A stretch of DNA of 64,000 bases from a bacterium (GTDB lineage Bacteria; Desulfobacterota; DSWW01), in NCBI GenBank assembly GCA_028277985.1, contig JANQFG010000031.1, positions 26,721-90,720 on the forward strand, read 5' to 3'. Made by a program: the position numbers and the translations under genes. Below are positions 39,498 to 48,346 of this stretch, piece after piece. Below the pieces are notes generated by a model. The model did not search any database, was not told the DNA's origin, and worked only from the letters and a program-made list of their open reading frames with translations. The stretch's first letter is position 1, and the number at the start of each line of letters is the position of its first letter.

Positions 39498-40573
39498 AGG
39501 ACAAGATCCTCGTCATAGGCGGATACGGGCAGGTGGGGCGGGTCGTTTCCGAGGCGCTGGCTGAGCGATATCCGGGACAGGTGTTTGCGGCCGGCCGGCG
39601 ACTGAAGGAAGCGCAGGCTTTCTCGGAAGAGACCGGGGGCCGGGTCCTGCCCCTGCGCATCGATCTCCTCTCGCCCCGTGACAGTCGCGCGGATCTGGAG
39701 GACGCCAGAGTTGTCGTCATGTGTGCAGAGTCGGACGACGAGAGCTTCCCGCGTGCCTGCATCGAGGCGAAGAGCCACTACGTAGATGTTTCCGCCACCC
39801 ACGAGCACATCCTCGAGGTCGAGACCCTTCGTGACTTCGCCCGGGAACAGGGTGTTGTGGCGGTAATGAACGTCGGGCTCGCACCCGGGCTCACGAACCT
39901 GCTCGCACGGTTCGTGAAGGAACGCCTGGAAGAAGTGGAGCGTATCGACATCGATATCCTTCTCGGTCTCGGAGAAGCGCACGGCCTGCACGGCATGCAG
40001 TGGACCCTGGAACGGGTCGGCCGGCCCTTCTCGGTGATGACGGCTCGGGGACCGGTTTCGGTGCGAGGGTTCATGGATCCGAAGCAGACCCGGTTCCCGG
40101 GTCCCTACGGACAAAGGACCACCTATCGCTTCGACTTCTCGGACCAGCACGCCCTGCCGGCAACCCTGGGAGTTCCGGAAGTGTCGACCCGGATGTGCTT
40201 CGACTCCAAGTGGGCGACTCTGCTCTTTGCGATGATGGCGAAGACACGCCTCGCCAGGGTTACGGAAAGGTTGGGCGCCGCCCGGGTGAATGCTGCCTCC
40301 GGTCTCTTTCGTCTGGGCAGTGAGGATTGCGTCGTCAGGGCGGAAGCCTTCGGAAGAAAGCCAAACGGTCCGTCATCGGCGTCCGCCGTGATTGCCGGCG
40401 AGCGCGAGGTGCGTGCCACCGGGCTGGTGGCCGGCTACGTGGCCGAGAGGCTCTACGAAGAGGCCCTCCCGGCGGACGTCTTCCACATCGAGCAGGTTTG
40501 TGAGCCCCGGCCCGTCTTTGACCGGCTGGAGCCGCATGGGTATCGATTCGAGTTTTCCGACGGTGAAGGGTAG
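39494..40573 (+). CDS. Saccharopine-dehydrogenase-like NAD(P)-binding protein
   Basis: A 359-residue Rossmann protein of the saccharopine dehydrogenase/LYS9-like family, with [25 protein letters not shown] at the N-terminus, [15 protein letters not shown] and [20 protein letters not shown] in the middle. The only start that keeps the nucleotide motif is a TTG at 39494, which overlaps the final TGA of the MerB-like gene (TTGA). Translation is therefore probably coupled to ribosomes that have passed both upstream UGA codons. The substrate is unknown; many such proteins are trans-acting enoyl reductases or carboxynorspermidine/saccharopine enzymes. Just after the stop, yciH begins. Confidence 0.82.
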   Translation: MKDKILVIGGYGQVGRVVSEALAERYPGQVFAAGRRLKEAQAFSEETGGRVLPLRIDLLSPRDSRADLEDARVVVMCAESDDESFPRACIEAKSHYVDVSATHEHILEVETLRDFAREQGVVAVMNVGLAPGLTNLLARFVKERLEEVERIDIDILLGLGEAHGLHGMQWTLERVGRPFSVMTARGPVSVRGFMDPKQTRFPGPYGQRTTYRFDFSDQHALPATLGVPEVSTRMCFDSKWATLLFAMMAKTRLARVTERLGAARVNAASGLFRLGSEDCVVRAEAFGRKPNGPSSASAVIAGEREVRATGLVAGYVAERLYEEALPADVFHIEQVCEPRPVFDRLEPHGYRFEFSDGEG

Positions 40574-40574
40574 G

Positions 40575-40943
40575 ATGATGGGCGCCGGAAAAGATGGGGA
40601 AAGCCGTGTCGTATACTCCACCGAGCACGGCAGGATGTGCCCGGCTTGTGGCAAGCCAGCTGCGAAATGCAGGTGCCGCAAGGCCGTAGAACTTCCTGCG
40701 GGGGACGGCATCGTTCGGGTTGGAAGAGAGACGAAGGGGCGCAAGGGAAAGGGCGTGACCGTGATCACAGGGCTTCCCCTGGATCCGGACGGTCTCCGGG
40801 ATCTCGCCAAAGAGCTGAAGCGGAGATGCGGCACGGGAGGAACCGTGAAGGAGGGCGTGATCCAGATCCAGGGTGATCACCGGGATCTGCTGGTGGAAGA
40901 GCTAAAGGCACGAGGCTATGCAGCCAAACGTACGGGGGGCTAG
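40575..40943 (+). CDS. yciH: SUI1/YciH-family translation initiation factor
   Basis: A 122-residue protein with a Cys-containing N-terminus ([14 protein letters not shown], a possible zinc site) and the eIF1/SUI1 fold at about 55-122: [44 protein letters not shown]. The start is one of two tandem ATGs (40575, 40578) directly after the previous stop. YciH affects start-codon selection in bacteria that have it. It is encoded in a run of short co-directional genes with tag downstream (7-bp gap). Confidence 0.9.
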   Translation: MMGAGKDGESRVVYSTEHGRMCPACGKPAAKCRCRKAVELPAGDGIVRVGRETKGRKGKGVTVITGLPLDPDGLRDLAKELKRRCGTGGTVKEGVIQIQGDHRDLLVEELKARGYAAKRTGG

Positions 40944-40950
40944 GTAATTC

Positions 40951-41538
40951 ATGGGCCGCAAGAAGACCCGCTGCACATGGTGTGGGGAGGATCCCCTGTA
41001 CGTGGCGTACCATGACGAGGAGTGGGGCGTTCCGGTGCACGATGATCGAAGGCTCTTCGAGAAAATCGCCCTGGAAGGCGCGCAGGCGGGGCTCAGCTGG
41101 ATTACCATCTTGAGGAAACGGGAAAACTACCGGAAGGCCTTTGACCATTTCGATCCGGCACGGGTCGCCCGCTACGGTGAAAAGCGCATAGAGCGTCTCC
41201 TTGGGAATGCCGGCATCGTCAGGAACCGGCGCAAGATCGAGTCCGCCATTCGAAACGCCAAGGAGGTTCTGAGAATCCAGGAGGCATTCGGCTCTCTGGA
41301 CGCGTTCCTCTGGAAATACGTGGACTTCGAACCGAAACAGAACGCATGGAAGACCCTCTCCGAGATCCCTGCGCAGACCAAGGAATCGGAAGCCATGAGC
41401 AAGGATCTGAAGAAGCGAGGGTTCTCCTTTGTGGGTCCCACGATTTGCTATGCCTTCATGCAATCCGTGGGGATGGTCAACGACCACACGACCGACTGCT
41501 TCCGTTACAAGGAACTGAAGAGATACAAACAGGCCTGA
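40951..41538 (+). CDS. tag: DNA-3-methyladenine glycosylase I
   Basis: A 195-residue base-excision repair glycosylase. It contains CTWCGEDPLYVAYHDEEWGVPVHDDRRLFEKIALEGAQAGLSW, with the N-terminal zinc Cys (x-C-x-W) and the conserved E-W-G and F-E-x-L/I-x-L-E-G-A-Q-A-G-L-S-W blocks. The central NRRKIESAIRNAK and the C-terminal GFSFVGPTICYAFMQSVGMVNDHTTDCF provide the remaining zinc and base-pocket residues. Length and motifs are normal, so it should be active in removing 3-methyladenine from alkylated DNA. Confidence 0.96.
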   Translation: MGRKKTRCTWCGEDPLYVAYHDEEWGVPVHDDRRLFEKIALEGAQAGLSWITILRKRENYRKAFDHFDPARVARYGEKRIERLLGNAGIVRNRRKIESAIRNAKEVLRIQEAFGSLDAFLWKYVDFEPKQNAWKTLSEIPAQTKESEAMSKDLKKRGFSFVGPTICYAFMQSVGMVNDHTTDCFRYKELKRYKQA

Positions 41539-41611
41539 TCCATCGGCGTAGCGAACACGGATGCGAAGTAGGGATGGATCAGTCTCGTGATATAGCCACG
41601 GAGTGAAATCG

Positions 41612-42322
41612 ATGGTCCTGCAAGGCCTGCTGTTGGACAGCTTCCGGTTCTTTCGCAATCACCTGTTCTCCATCCTGCTCATCATCGTTCCGGTGGTGTT
41701 CCCGATCGAGCTGTTTCGGACCCGCTACGCAGAGTCCCTTGTAGGCCAGGAGTCGAATCTATCCGCCGATCTTCCCATGCTGGCGCTCGGCCTTCTTGCG
41801 TATCCGATCTATGCGGGCGGAGTCATCTTCTTCATCGCTTCCGTCATCTCGGGAAACCGGCTCAAAGTAAGATCCTGCTGGCTCCTCGGCCTGAAGTACT
41901 GGGGGCCCTTCCTCCTTCTGTCGCTTCTGCTGGGCGCCGTCACCGGCCTGGGCTTCATCCTGTTCCTCGTCCCCGGGGTCATCGCTCTCGTGCGTTTCTC
42001 CTTCGCAGAGTTCGAGCTGCTCCTGAAGGGCCAGAGCCCTCCGGATGCCCTGCGAAAGAGCTGGGAAGCGACCCGGCCCTACTTCTGGTTGATTCTGGGT
42101 GGATACCTGATCATCTTTGCCGCCGTCTATGTGCCCTATTTCGGGCTCATCTTCGTGCTGGAAGATCTCAAGGTCGAGCTGGGTATCTTCGAAGTCCTTC
42201 TGGATACGCTGTATGCGGTGTTGAGCGTGCTGTTTACCGTTTTCAGGTTCCGCGTCTATGAATTCGTGAAGGAGCGGCAGAATCTGGGGCTTCGGCCCGA
42301 GCCTTACGACGACCCGATCTAA
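41612..42322 (+). CDS. Polytopic membrane protein (GPDPase-membrane-domain/YciC-like)
   Basis: A 236-residue membrane protein. The start is set at the ATG at 41612 with GGAG 8 bp upstream; a GTG at 41603 is too close to that box. Five or six hydrophobic segments are visible (e.g. LFSILLIIVPVVFPIELF, LGLLAYPIYAGGVIFFIASVI, FLLLSLLLGAVTGLGFILFLVPGVIALVRF), and the phrase LVPGVIALVRFSFAEFELLLKGQSPPDALRKSWEATR is typical of the YciC/DUF975-like group, shown as pattern only. Function unknown; it may affect envelope maintenance. Confidence 0.75.
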   Translation: MVLQGLLLDSFRFFRNHLFSILLIIVPVVFPIELFRTRYAESLVGQESNLSADLPMLALGLLAYPIYAGGVIFFIASVISGNRLKVRSCWLLGLKYWGPFLLLSLLLGAVTGLGFILFLVPGVIALVRFSFAEFELLLKGQSPPDALRKSWEATRPYFWLILGGYLIIFAAVYVPYFGLIFVLEDLKVELGIFEVLLDTLYAVLSVLFTVFRFRVYEFVKERQNLGLRPEPYDDPI

Positions 42323-42400
42323 CGGGCTCTCGAAGGAACTCTGAACCGCAGGCTTCACAAAGATCCCTATGCGGGACGACTCTTCCGGGGAGGGTGTGAC

Positions 42401-42730
42401 ATGGCATGGGTGTTCCTTGCGATCGCCGGTCTGTTCGAGTGCGGGTGGGCGATCGGCTTGAAATACACAGAAGGCTTTTCCAGGCTCTGGCCGTCGATCT
42501 TCACGATCGCCGCGATGATCGTGAGCTTCCAGTTGCTTTCCCTGTCCATGAAGTCGATACCCGTGGGAACGGCCTACGCGGTGTGGACCGGGATCGGTGC
42601 CGTGGGCGTGGCACTGCTCGGCATGGCCCTTTTCGGGGAGTCCAGGGAATTCATGCGGATCGTGTGCATCCTGCTCATCGTGTCCGGTGTGATCGGCCTG
42701 AGGGTGTTCGCCGGGGGGAGCAGCGGATGA
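42401..42730 (+). CDS. sugE: SMR-family guanidinium exporter (Gdx/SugE type)
   Basis: A 109-residue, four-helix small multidrug resistance protein. The conserved membrane Glu is in [24 protein letters not shown] (E13). The K-x-x-x-G-F-x-R segment and the W-T-G-I-G motif place it in the Gdx/SugE subgroup, which exports guanidinium, not in the EmrE-type Qac group. A guanidine riboswitch, common upstream of such genes, is not recognisable here. Its stop codon overlaps the next start (ATGA). Confidence 0.9.
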   Translation: MAWVFLAIAGLFECGWAIGLKYTEGFSRLWPSIFTIAAMIVSFQLLSLSMKSIPVGTAYAVWTGIGAVGVALLGMALFGESREFMRIVCILLIVSGVIGLRVFAGGSSG

Positions 42731-43104
42731 ACCTGTGGTTTCTCGCCGGCTCGATCCTGTCCTATGTGCTCGGCATCGGGCACACGGTTCTTGCGGAATG
42801 GGCGGGAGACAGGGTCCTTGTCAAGAGAATTCAGGGAATCGCCCTGTTCGAGGAAGCTGAAAAGGACATCTTGGCCAAGCGGATCATCCGACTCGCCTGG
42901 CATGCAACCTCCATCCTCTGGTGCGGGGTAGGGACCCTCCTGCTCTATGCAGCCTTCATCGAATTGAGCCCTCAGATCATCTGGATCATGAGGATCGTGT
43001 CAGCAACCTTCCTGCTGACATTCTTCCTGTCGTTGGCGACCGTGCCTCGAAAGGCAGGACTCTTCCTGGCGATTTCCGTCACCGCCTGGATGGGAACCTG
43101 CTGA
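42727..43104 (+). CDS. Small membrane protein, 125 residues
   Basis: It starts inside the sugE stop (GGATGA), so it is translationally coupled. Hydrophobic segments at about 5-20, 55-75, 80-95 and 102-120 suggest four membrane helices ([68 protein letters not shown]). No family is assigned. The coupling suggests a role with the exporter, possibly as an accessory membrane protein. Confidence 0.75.
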   Translation: MNLWFLAGSILSYVLGIGHTVLAEWAGDRVLVKRIQGIALFEEAEKDILAKRIIRLAWHATSILWCGVGTLLLYAAFIELSPQIIWIMRIVSATFLLTFFLSLATVPRKAGLFLAISVTAWMGTC

Positions 43105-43133
43105 CCTGATCGAGACGTCACGGGGGGGAACAA

Positions 43134-44069
43134 ATGGACGAACTGAAAGCCATTGGCGAGCACATCGCGGTGGATGGAAGGCTTCTGGAGGAGCGGGCTG
43201 CCGCCCTGGCCAAATACACGGAAGAGGTGGTTGCGGACATAGGCAGTAGGGTCATCTATGACGGATGGGAAGCGAAGTACGATACCTACACGAACCCGGA
43301 CACGGGCCAGGTCGCACACCACTCGAAACCCGATGCCTTCGAGAACGCAACGATTCTGACGTCGGGACACATCCCCCTCGACGAGGCGGTGAAGAAGAAG
43401 CTGATCGCCTACGAGAAGCTTCTTCCCGCCTTCCGAGAAGAGTACGAACAGGTGCCGAACGCAGACACCGTGACGATCGTAGACGTGGAATCCGGTCTGG
43501 CCAATGTCCCTTATCTCTTCTATATGGACTGGGCCCCGCCCGGGTTTGACGCCAATCTTGCATATGAGGCCGGCTTCTACCGGTTCGACTGGTTTGGCTT
43601 GATAGGGGAGGAGAACAACCCTGAGCGGAAGCCCGTGTGGTCCCCCATCGTGATCAGCCTGTTCGGCAATCTGAGCCCCGCGATCCTCGCCCCTGTATAT
43701 AAGGACAACAAGCTCCACGCCTTCTTCGAGTTTCATTGGGACCTGGTGGGGTTGATGGCCGACACCATCGACCGGAGCGACAGCAGGCTTCTGGTGATCT
43801 CCGATGACGAATCCATCCTGCTGGGAGTGAACCCTCGGGCACGGGAGGCGACCGGGATCCAAGGTTTCGTTCGGGGTGAGACGACCCAGCTGGAATCGCT
43901 CATGCTAGGGCAGCATCCCCTGCCGGGAATGCATGAGCTCGCGGCGAGGATCAAGGCGCGTGAGACCGACTTCTTGATTCGACTCCACGATACCGACCAT
44001 CGGGTCATTACGCACTACCTTCCCGGGATCCTCAACGGCATGACTCTGCTCAAGCTCATCGATCCATGA
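43134..44069 (+). CDS. Soluble Cache-like sensor protein, unassigned
   Basis: A 311-residue protein with no signal peptide or membrane segment. Its middle resembles double-Cache sensory domains: the N-terminal KAIGEHIAVDGRLLEERAAALAKYTEEVVADIGSRV helix, then LFYMDWAPPGFDANLAYEAGFYRFDWFG and WSPIVISLFGNLSPAILAPVYKDNKLHAFFEFHWDLVGLM. A strand pair LLVISDDESILLGVN follows, as in PAS/Cache folds. Normal Cache domains are extracytoplasmic parts of receptors, so a free-standing cytoplasmic copy is unusual. The similarity is by eye and moderate. A GGGGGGAA site lies before the ATG. Confidence 0.55.
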   Translation: MDELKAIGEHIAVDGRLLEERAAALAKYTEEVVADIGSRVIYDGWEAKYDTYTNPDTGQVAHHSKPDAFENATILTSGHIPLDEAVKKKLIAYEKLLPAFREEYEQVPNADTVTIVDVESGLANVPYLFYMDWAPPGFDANLAYEAGFYRFDWFGLIGEENNPERKPVWSPIVISLFGNLSPAILAPVYKDNKLHAFFEFHWDLVGLMADTIDRSDSRLLVISDDESILLGVNPRAREATGIQGFVRGETTQLESLMLGQHPLPGMHELAARIKARETDFLIRLHDTDHRVITHYLPGILNGMTLLKLIDP

Positions 44070-44099
44070 CCGGTAGTGTCAACATAGAGGAGACACTCC

Positions 44100-45530
44100 A
44101 TGATCAGACCCGAAGAAGTTGCCTTTTTGGACGCAACCGCACAGGCCGAGCTGGTGCGGAAAAAGGAAGTCACACCCGCCGAGCTCCTTGAAGCCGCTAT
44201 AGAGCGTATCGAGCGGATCAATCCGAAAATCAACGCCGTGGTAACGCCCATGTACGAACAGGCGCGGGCCGCAGCTGCCGGCCCTCTGCCGGAAGGGCCT
44301 TTCACGGGCGTGCCTTTCCTGCTCAAAGACATTCTGGCTCCCTATGCCGGTGTACGCCTGACCTACGGTGCCGAGCTGTTGGCCGGCTCTGTCCCGGATC
44401 ATGACGGTGAGCTGACCATACGATTCAAGAACGCAGGTCTGGTCATGTGCGGAAGGACGAATGCCCCGGAATTCGGCTTTCTTCCCACCACGGAATCGAG
44501 ATTTCACGGGTCCTGCCGCAACCCCTGGAACCTCGACTACAGCACCGGAGGTTCAAGCGGGGGGTCAGCCGCGGCGGTGGCGGCCGGTCTCGTCTCCATG
44601 GCACACAGCAATGACGGCGGTGGGTCTATCCGCATTCCGGCCTCTTGTTGCGGCGTATTCGGTCTGAAGCCGACTCGTGCCCGGAATCCCTTGGGACCGG
44701 ATACAGGGGATCTCGTCTCCGGGCTCGTGTGCGAGCACGTCGTTACCCGTTCGGTGAGAGACAGCGCAGCCGCTCTCGACGCTACTTCGGGTCCCGACGT
44801 CGGCGACCCGTACTGGGCACCGCCGCCGGAAAGACCGTTTCTCCATGAAGTGGGCGCTCCTCCGGGAAAGCTGCGTATAGGTTTCGCCAAGTCTTCAGAA
44901 GGGGGCTCAGTCCACCCTGAATGCGTCCGCGCGGTCGAAGAGGCAGCAGCTCTGTGCGCCGACCTCGGCCACCGGGTCGAGGAAAAGACACTCGACATCC
45001 CCCAGGATCGATTCGGAGAGGCCTTTGCCGTCCTCTATGCATCCAACATGCTCCGCATCATGACCGCGTTCGAAAAAGCTACCGGGACGACCCTCAAACC
45101 CGAGCAAATGGAAATCACTTCCTGGCTCATGTGCGAGCTCGGCAAGAACTACACCGGAGGTGACTACCTGAATGCCGTGGGCGAGCTGCAAGTGATCTCT
45201 CGTCAGGTCGCCCGGCAGATGGTGGACTATGACGTGATGCTCACACCAGTGCTGGCCAAACCACCGCTGCCCCTTGGCACATTCGATGCCACACCCGAGC
45301 AACCTATGAAGGCTCTGGAAGCCACCACCGAGTGGGTTCTCTTTACCACGCTGTGCAATGCCACCGGCCAGCCGGCCATGTCCGTGCCCCTCTACTGGAC
45401 GGACGATGACCTGCCCATAGGGCTGCAATTCATCGGTCGGTTTGGTGATGAATCCACCCTGTTCCGTCTCGCAGCCCAGCTGGAGGAGGCCCGGCCCTGG
45501 TTCGGTCGACGCCCTGCGGTATCCGCCTAG
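44100..45530 (+). CDS. Amidase-signature (AS) family amidase
   Basis: A 476-residue amidohydrolase. The Ser-cisSer-Lys triad can be placed: Lys76 in GVPFLLKDI, the cis-Ser in [18 protein letters not shown] (S152/S153) and the nucleophile Ser176 in [22 protein letters not shown]. The substrate is not predictable; the family includes aryl-acylamidases, nicotinamidase-like and GatA-like enzymes. GatA is excluded by absence of GatB/C neighbours and by length. It follows the Cache-like gene by 30 bp. Confidence 0.93.
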   Translation: MIRPEEVAFLDATAQAELVRKKEVTPAELLEAAIERIERINPKINAVVTPMYEQARAAAAGPLPEGPFTGVPFLLKDILAPYAGVRLTYGAELLAGSVPDHDGELTIRFKNAGLVMCGRTNAPEFGFLPTTESRFHGSCRNPWNLDYSTGGSSGGSAAAVAAGLVSMAHSNDGGGSIRIPASCCGVFGLKPTRARNPLGPDTGDLVSGLVCEHVVTRSVRDSAAALDATSGPDVGDPYWAPPPERPFLHEVGAPPGKLRIGFAKSSEGGSVHPECVRAVEEAAALCADLGHRVEEKTLDIPQDRFGEAFAVLYASNMLRIMTAFEKATGTTLKPEQMEITSWLMCELGKNYTGGDYLNAVGELQVISRQVARQMVDYDVMLTPVLAKPPLPLGTFDATPEQPMKALEATTEWVLFTTLCNATGQPAMSVPLYWTDDDLPIGLQFIGRFGDESTLFRLAAQLEEARPWFGRRPAVSA

Positions 45531-45661
45531 CCCCGAGAACCGCGTGCCACCACATGATTGCCGATCGACCTGGCGAACCGTAGGCACCCCCGGGGGGGTG
45601 GCCATATCCGGTAATGCCGACCCCCCTTTCCGGTGTTACCTGGTTCGGCCTTTCCTCTTTG

Positions 45662-45690
45662 TTGACCGGCCACCCCAATTCCAGTATATT
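45662..45690 (+). promoter_or_regulatory. Sigma70 promoter for the Cys-rich lipoprotein
   Basis: TTGACC (45662-45667), a 17-bp spacer and TATATT (45685-45690), 46 bp upstream of the GTG start at 45737. Good hexamers and exact spacing. Confidence 0.6.
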
Positions 45691-45736
45691 TTCTAGTTAT
45701 CAATTTCGACAGCCAAAACGATCATGGGAGAATAAC

Positions 45737-46087
45737 GTGAAAAGCCTCAAGTTCTCAGCATTCATCTTGTCACTTGCCCTTGGCATCAGCTTCTTCTCAG
45801 GGTGCGGGGATGATGCGGAGGAACAAACGGGAAATCCGTTATGTAAAGCATCCTGTGAGAAATTCGATCAATGTGGAATGATGACATACGATTCGGTAGA
45901 AATCTGTGAAGGAACTTGCATCGAATTCTTTGAAGATGAGCGTGGAAACTGTGAAGCAACCTGTGATACCTCCCTTGACTGCCAGACGTATGAGGAATGT
46001 TTGGATGGTTGCTCTGGCTTGAGAGGTCTTACCATAACAATCATAAGCCTTCCCCCTGTTGAAGACGAAGAAGAATCCAACCAATGA
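45737..46087 (+). CDS. Cys-rich lipoprotein, 116 residues
   Basis: The start is a GTG at 45737 with GGGAG upstream; it opens a lipoprotein signal (KSLKFSAFILSLALGISFFSGC) with lipobox FSGC. The mature part is acidic with ten Cys in patterns such as CKASCEKFDQCG, CEGTCIEFF, CEATC and DCQTYEECLDGC, suggesting four or more disulfides. No family is recognised. Such short Cys-rich lipoproteins are common in myxobacteria-like genomes. Its own promoter and lower G+C mark the beginning of the accessory stretch. Confidence 0.72.
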   Translation: MKSLKFSAFILSLALGISFFSGCGDDAEEQTGNPLCKASCEKFDQCGMMTYDSVEICEGTCIEFFEDERGNCEATCDTSLDCQTYEECLDGCSGLRGLTITIISLPPVEDEEESNQ

Positions 46088-46148
46088 GTGTACTAACGAT
46101 CCCCGCAGATTGTGTCAGGGTTGGCTTTCAGGGCAAGGCAGAATTGCC

Positions 46149-47183
46149 CTAAGAGTCCGAATGGTTGATACGTTCTTCCAACTCGGCCAGGTCCTTCAAG
46201 ATTTCTTCAAAGGAGGGTGGAGTCTCAAGAAACATCGGTTGCATGGCTTGGTAGTCCCTCTTCAGGTCACCGATCCGGGATTCTGGAGGTACCAGTCTTA
46301 AGGTCCCTGGCATTGCGGTCTCGTACCTAGCCCACGATGAACGGAAGTACGTGTGTTTGAATTCTGCCACCCGGCGGAGGAGTGCCAAATCCGCAAGTGC
46401 TCGCTGTCCGGACTCATGCGCGGCCATAAGGACCACATCATAGCAGTCCCTTGACAACCGAGTCCTCATTTGGCTCTCTATGGGGCGATGGTACTCCGCA
46501 TGCAGAATAGTCGCCTTTTCCCAGAATGACCTCTCGGCTGCCAGAGCAACCACCTCAGAGTAGGGATCCTCGAACACTTCGGGAAATTCCTCAGCAACCC
46601 ACGGCACCACTTTGTATGTACCGGTTGGGGATTGATCCGTGAGTGATCCAAGCTCCAATTTGACTTGCGGGCGAATATAGCCTTGTGAGTCCGGTTCTTC
46701 AGTTGGATAGTGAAATAGCAGGACTGGCGAGTTGGTCTGCGGATCGACTTCGAAAACCAAATAGCCGGGCTGTGAAGGCGATTTCCCTATTGCTTCGGTG
46801 AGTGCGCGTTCGAGAGTTGGTCGTACCCTGTCCTCAACGGCCTCGATACAAGCCTGCTCCAACTTCTTGCATCGTTTCACGAGCTGGGAGCGGGAAGAGG
46901 CCCTCTCGGGACTCATCTCACCACCAAAGCCTAGCCACTCAGGGCATAGAGACAGATCGACGTCTTCGGAGAACCGTTTGATGATCCCGAACACTTTGGA
47001 AAGGGAGGTGCCCCCTTTGAAAACGAAGTTGTCCGCCAACTCCGGGAGACTGAAAACCATTCTCAGCATTAAGCATACCCAGAAGTCTTTCTCGACAATC
47101 AGTCTGGATAACCCTTGGCGGTTGGCCACTTCTTGAAAATATGTGGCCCGTTCTTCTGAAGGGAGAGCAGCGAAGTCAATCAT
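46149..47183 (-). CDS. abiEii: AbiEii-type nucleotidyltransferase toxin
   Basis: A 344-residue protein of the DUF1814/AbiEii family, the toxin of type IV AbiE abortive-infection toxin-antitoxin systems. The nucleotidyltransferase motif is NFVFKGGTSLSKVFGIIKRFSEDVDLSL (about 53-79), i.e. G-G-T-S-L-S-K and S-E-D-V-D-L. Upstream, SRLIVEKDFWVCLML also fits the family. A conserved Lys/Asp motif further on cannot be pinpointed. It overlaps the antitoxin gene by 8 bp (start at 47183, antitoxin stop at 47176), the usual bicistronic arrangement. The defence role is inferred from family knowledge. Confidence 0.92.
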   Translation of the reverse strand: MIDFAALPSEERATYFQEVANRQGLSRLIVEKDFWVCLMLRMVFSLPELADNFVFKGGTSLSKVFGIIKRFSEDVDLSLCPEWLGFGGEMSPERASSRSQLVKRCKKLEQACIEAVEDRVRPTLERALTEAIGKSPSQPGYLVFEVDPQTNSPVLLFHYPTEEPDSQGYIRPQVKLELGSLTDQSPTGTYKVVPWVAEEFPEVFEDPYSEVVALAAERSFWEKATILHAEYHRPIESQMRTRLSRDCYDVVLMAAHESGQRALADLALLRRVAEFKHTYFRSSWARYETAMPGTLRLVPPESRIGDLKRDYQAMQPMFLETPPSFEEILKDLAELEERINHSDS

Positions 47184-47784
47184 CCGTGATTTCCACTATT
47201 CGATCGATAATGGGATGCATCCAACCAGGCGCATGGGCTTTGTCTCTTCTTAGCTGCAGTTTCTCGTCCCGGCCCAGAGCGTTCCTCAGCCGACTCACAT
47301 GTTCTTCAGAGACCTGACTCTTTCCCACATGTCTTAGCGCTTGTATCACCGTTCCGCTTGGTCGCCCCGCCGTAGCCATGTTTCTGGGAGTGGTATTCTT
47401 GAGTGCTATTTCTTGTGAGCCTATCTTGACACTTCTGGTCGGCCCTTCCGTCAGGAAGACAATCTTTGCGGGGACTTGCTCGGATAGACCAAGCAGGTTT
47501 GCGGCGTAGGCCCCGGACGGTTGGAGGCGGGCGCTGTCCCTATCTGTGAGAGCCCGAGCAACAGCACTCGGGTTCGGGGCGAGCAGGCCAATCTTTGGAT
47601 GCTTTCGCGGATAATCATACAGGCCACGGGCAAGCCGACGTATGGTCCCTTTCTTCGTGAGGCGCGATAGCGCTGAGTCGATGGTGTTTCGCCCCCCAAT
47701 GTCCAGAAATTCTCTTGGAGTGAAGCACCAACCCCTGCCTTTTCCATATATCCTGCTAACTATCTGTTTTTCAATTGTTTTCAT
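47176..47784 (-). CDS. abiEi: AbiEi-type antitoxin (DUF6088-like transcriptional regulator)
   Basis: A 202-residue antitoxin with an N-terminal winged helix: FTPREFLDIGGRNTIDSALSRLTKKGTIRRLARGLYDYP. The start at 47784 has AGGA upstream. A longer in-frame ATG at 47841 would encode across an inverted repeat and the likely promoter, so it is rejected. The C-terminal part (RSVKIGSQEIALKNTTPRNM, then SGTVIQALRHVG) is typical of the DUF6088/AbiEi group. It probably represses its own promoter by binding the 12-bp inverted repeat at 47804-47835, as AbiEi proteins are known to do. Confidence 0.9.
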   Translation of the reverse strand: MKTIEKQIVSRIYGKGRGWCFTPREFLDIGGRNTIDSALSRLTKKGTIRRLARGLYDYPRKHPKIGLLAPNPSAVARALTDRDSARLQPSGAYAANLLGLSEQVPAKIVFLTEGPTRSVKIGSQEIALKNTTPRNMATAGRPSGTVIQALRHVGKSQVSEEHVSRLRNALGRDEKLQLRRDKAHAPGWMHPIIDRIVEITDD

Positions 47785-47803
47785 TAGCCCATCCTGCATC
47801 TTT

Positions 47804-47841
47804 TTGCAAGAAAAAATACCCTCTTTTTCTTGCAAGATCAA
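47804..47841 (-). promoter_or_regulatory. Autoregulated promoter of the abiE operon
   Basis: On the reverse strand: TTGATC (47841-47836), a 17-bp spacer and TATTTT (47818-47813). A perfect 12-bp inverted repeat, TTGCAAGAAAAA (47804-47815) and TTTTTCTTGCAA (47824-47835), spans the spacer and the -10. Binding of AbiEi here would block RNA polymerase. Confidence 0.65.
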
Positions 47842-48346
47842 GGGGGGCGTTGGGAGACAATCTGGAGATGGAAAGGTTGTCAGTGAAGCCCGTGTAGAAG
47901 TGTTCCGGCTCGCAGCCTTTGCTTCTCACTGGCGTTCGAAGCGAAGGTTGGTGGAAGCGGTGGGAGTTGAACACTCAGCCCCACTTAAAAACTCAGTTAA
48001 ATAATAAGACCAGATGATGCAGGATCCCCCAATCCACAAGTTTTCTACAAAACTCATATCGCACAATGATGCTTGAGGCCAATTCTTGGCAAGAAACCCG
48101 TACCGCCCTTCACGTCTTGCTTCGAGATATTCAATCCTGCAGGGGCGATCCCGAGCATCCCGAACGGGCGGCCTACGAGACAGAAACGGGCGGCCCGGCT
48201 GTTCCGGCTGGCTACACAAAGTATGGAATCCGGTCGCATTCGAGAATGGCGACCCCGGGTCTTGGGCTTGACTTTGGAATATCGGCTTTCTATTCTATAA
48301 ACTATCTAGATTGAAGGCCCCATCTTTGGCAGGGGAGGAGGCAGCT
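47842..48346. other. Intergenic region between abiE operon and LRR gene
   Basis: About 500 bp with no convincing gene. Several short overlapping frames (e.g. 48066-48314 plus) have no ribosome sites and do not resemble proteins. The only clear signal is the promoter at 48268-48296. Confidence 0.45.
48268..48296 (+). promoter_or_regulatory. Sigma70 promoter for the LRR protein
   Basis: TTGACT (48268-48273), a 17-bp spacer and TATTCT (48291-48296), about 50 bp upstream of the GTG start. Confidence 0.55.

Noticed and set aside
42323..42400. Possible guanidine riboswitch upstream of sugE
   Set aside because: The gap is only 78 bp and I could not find the conserved ykkC or mini-ykkC elements.
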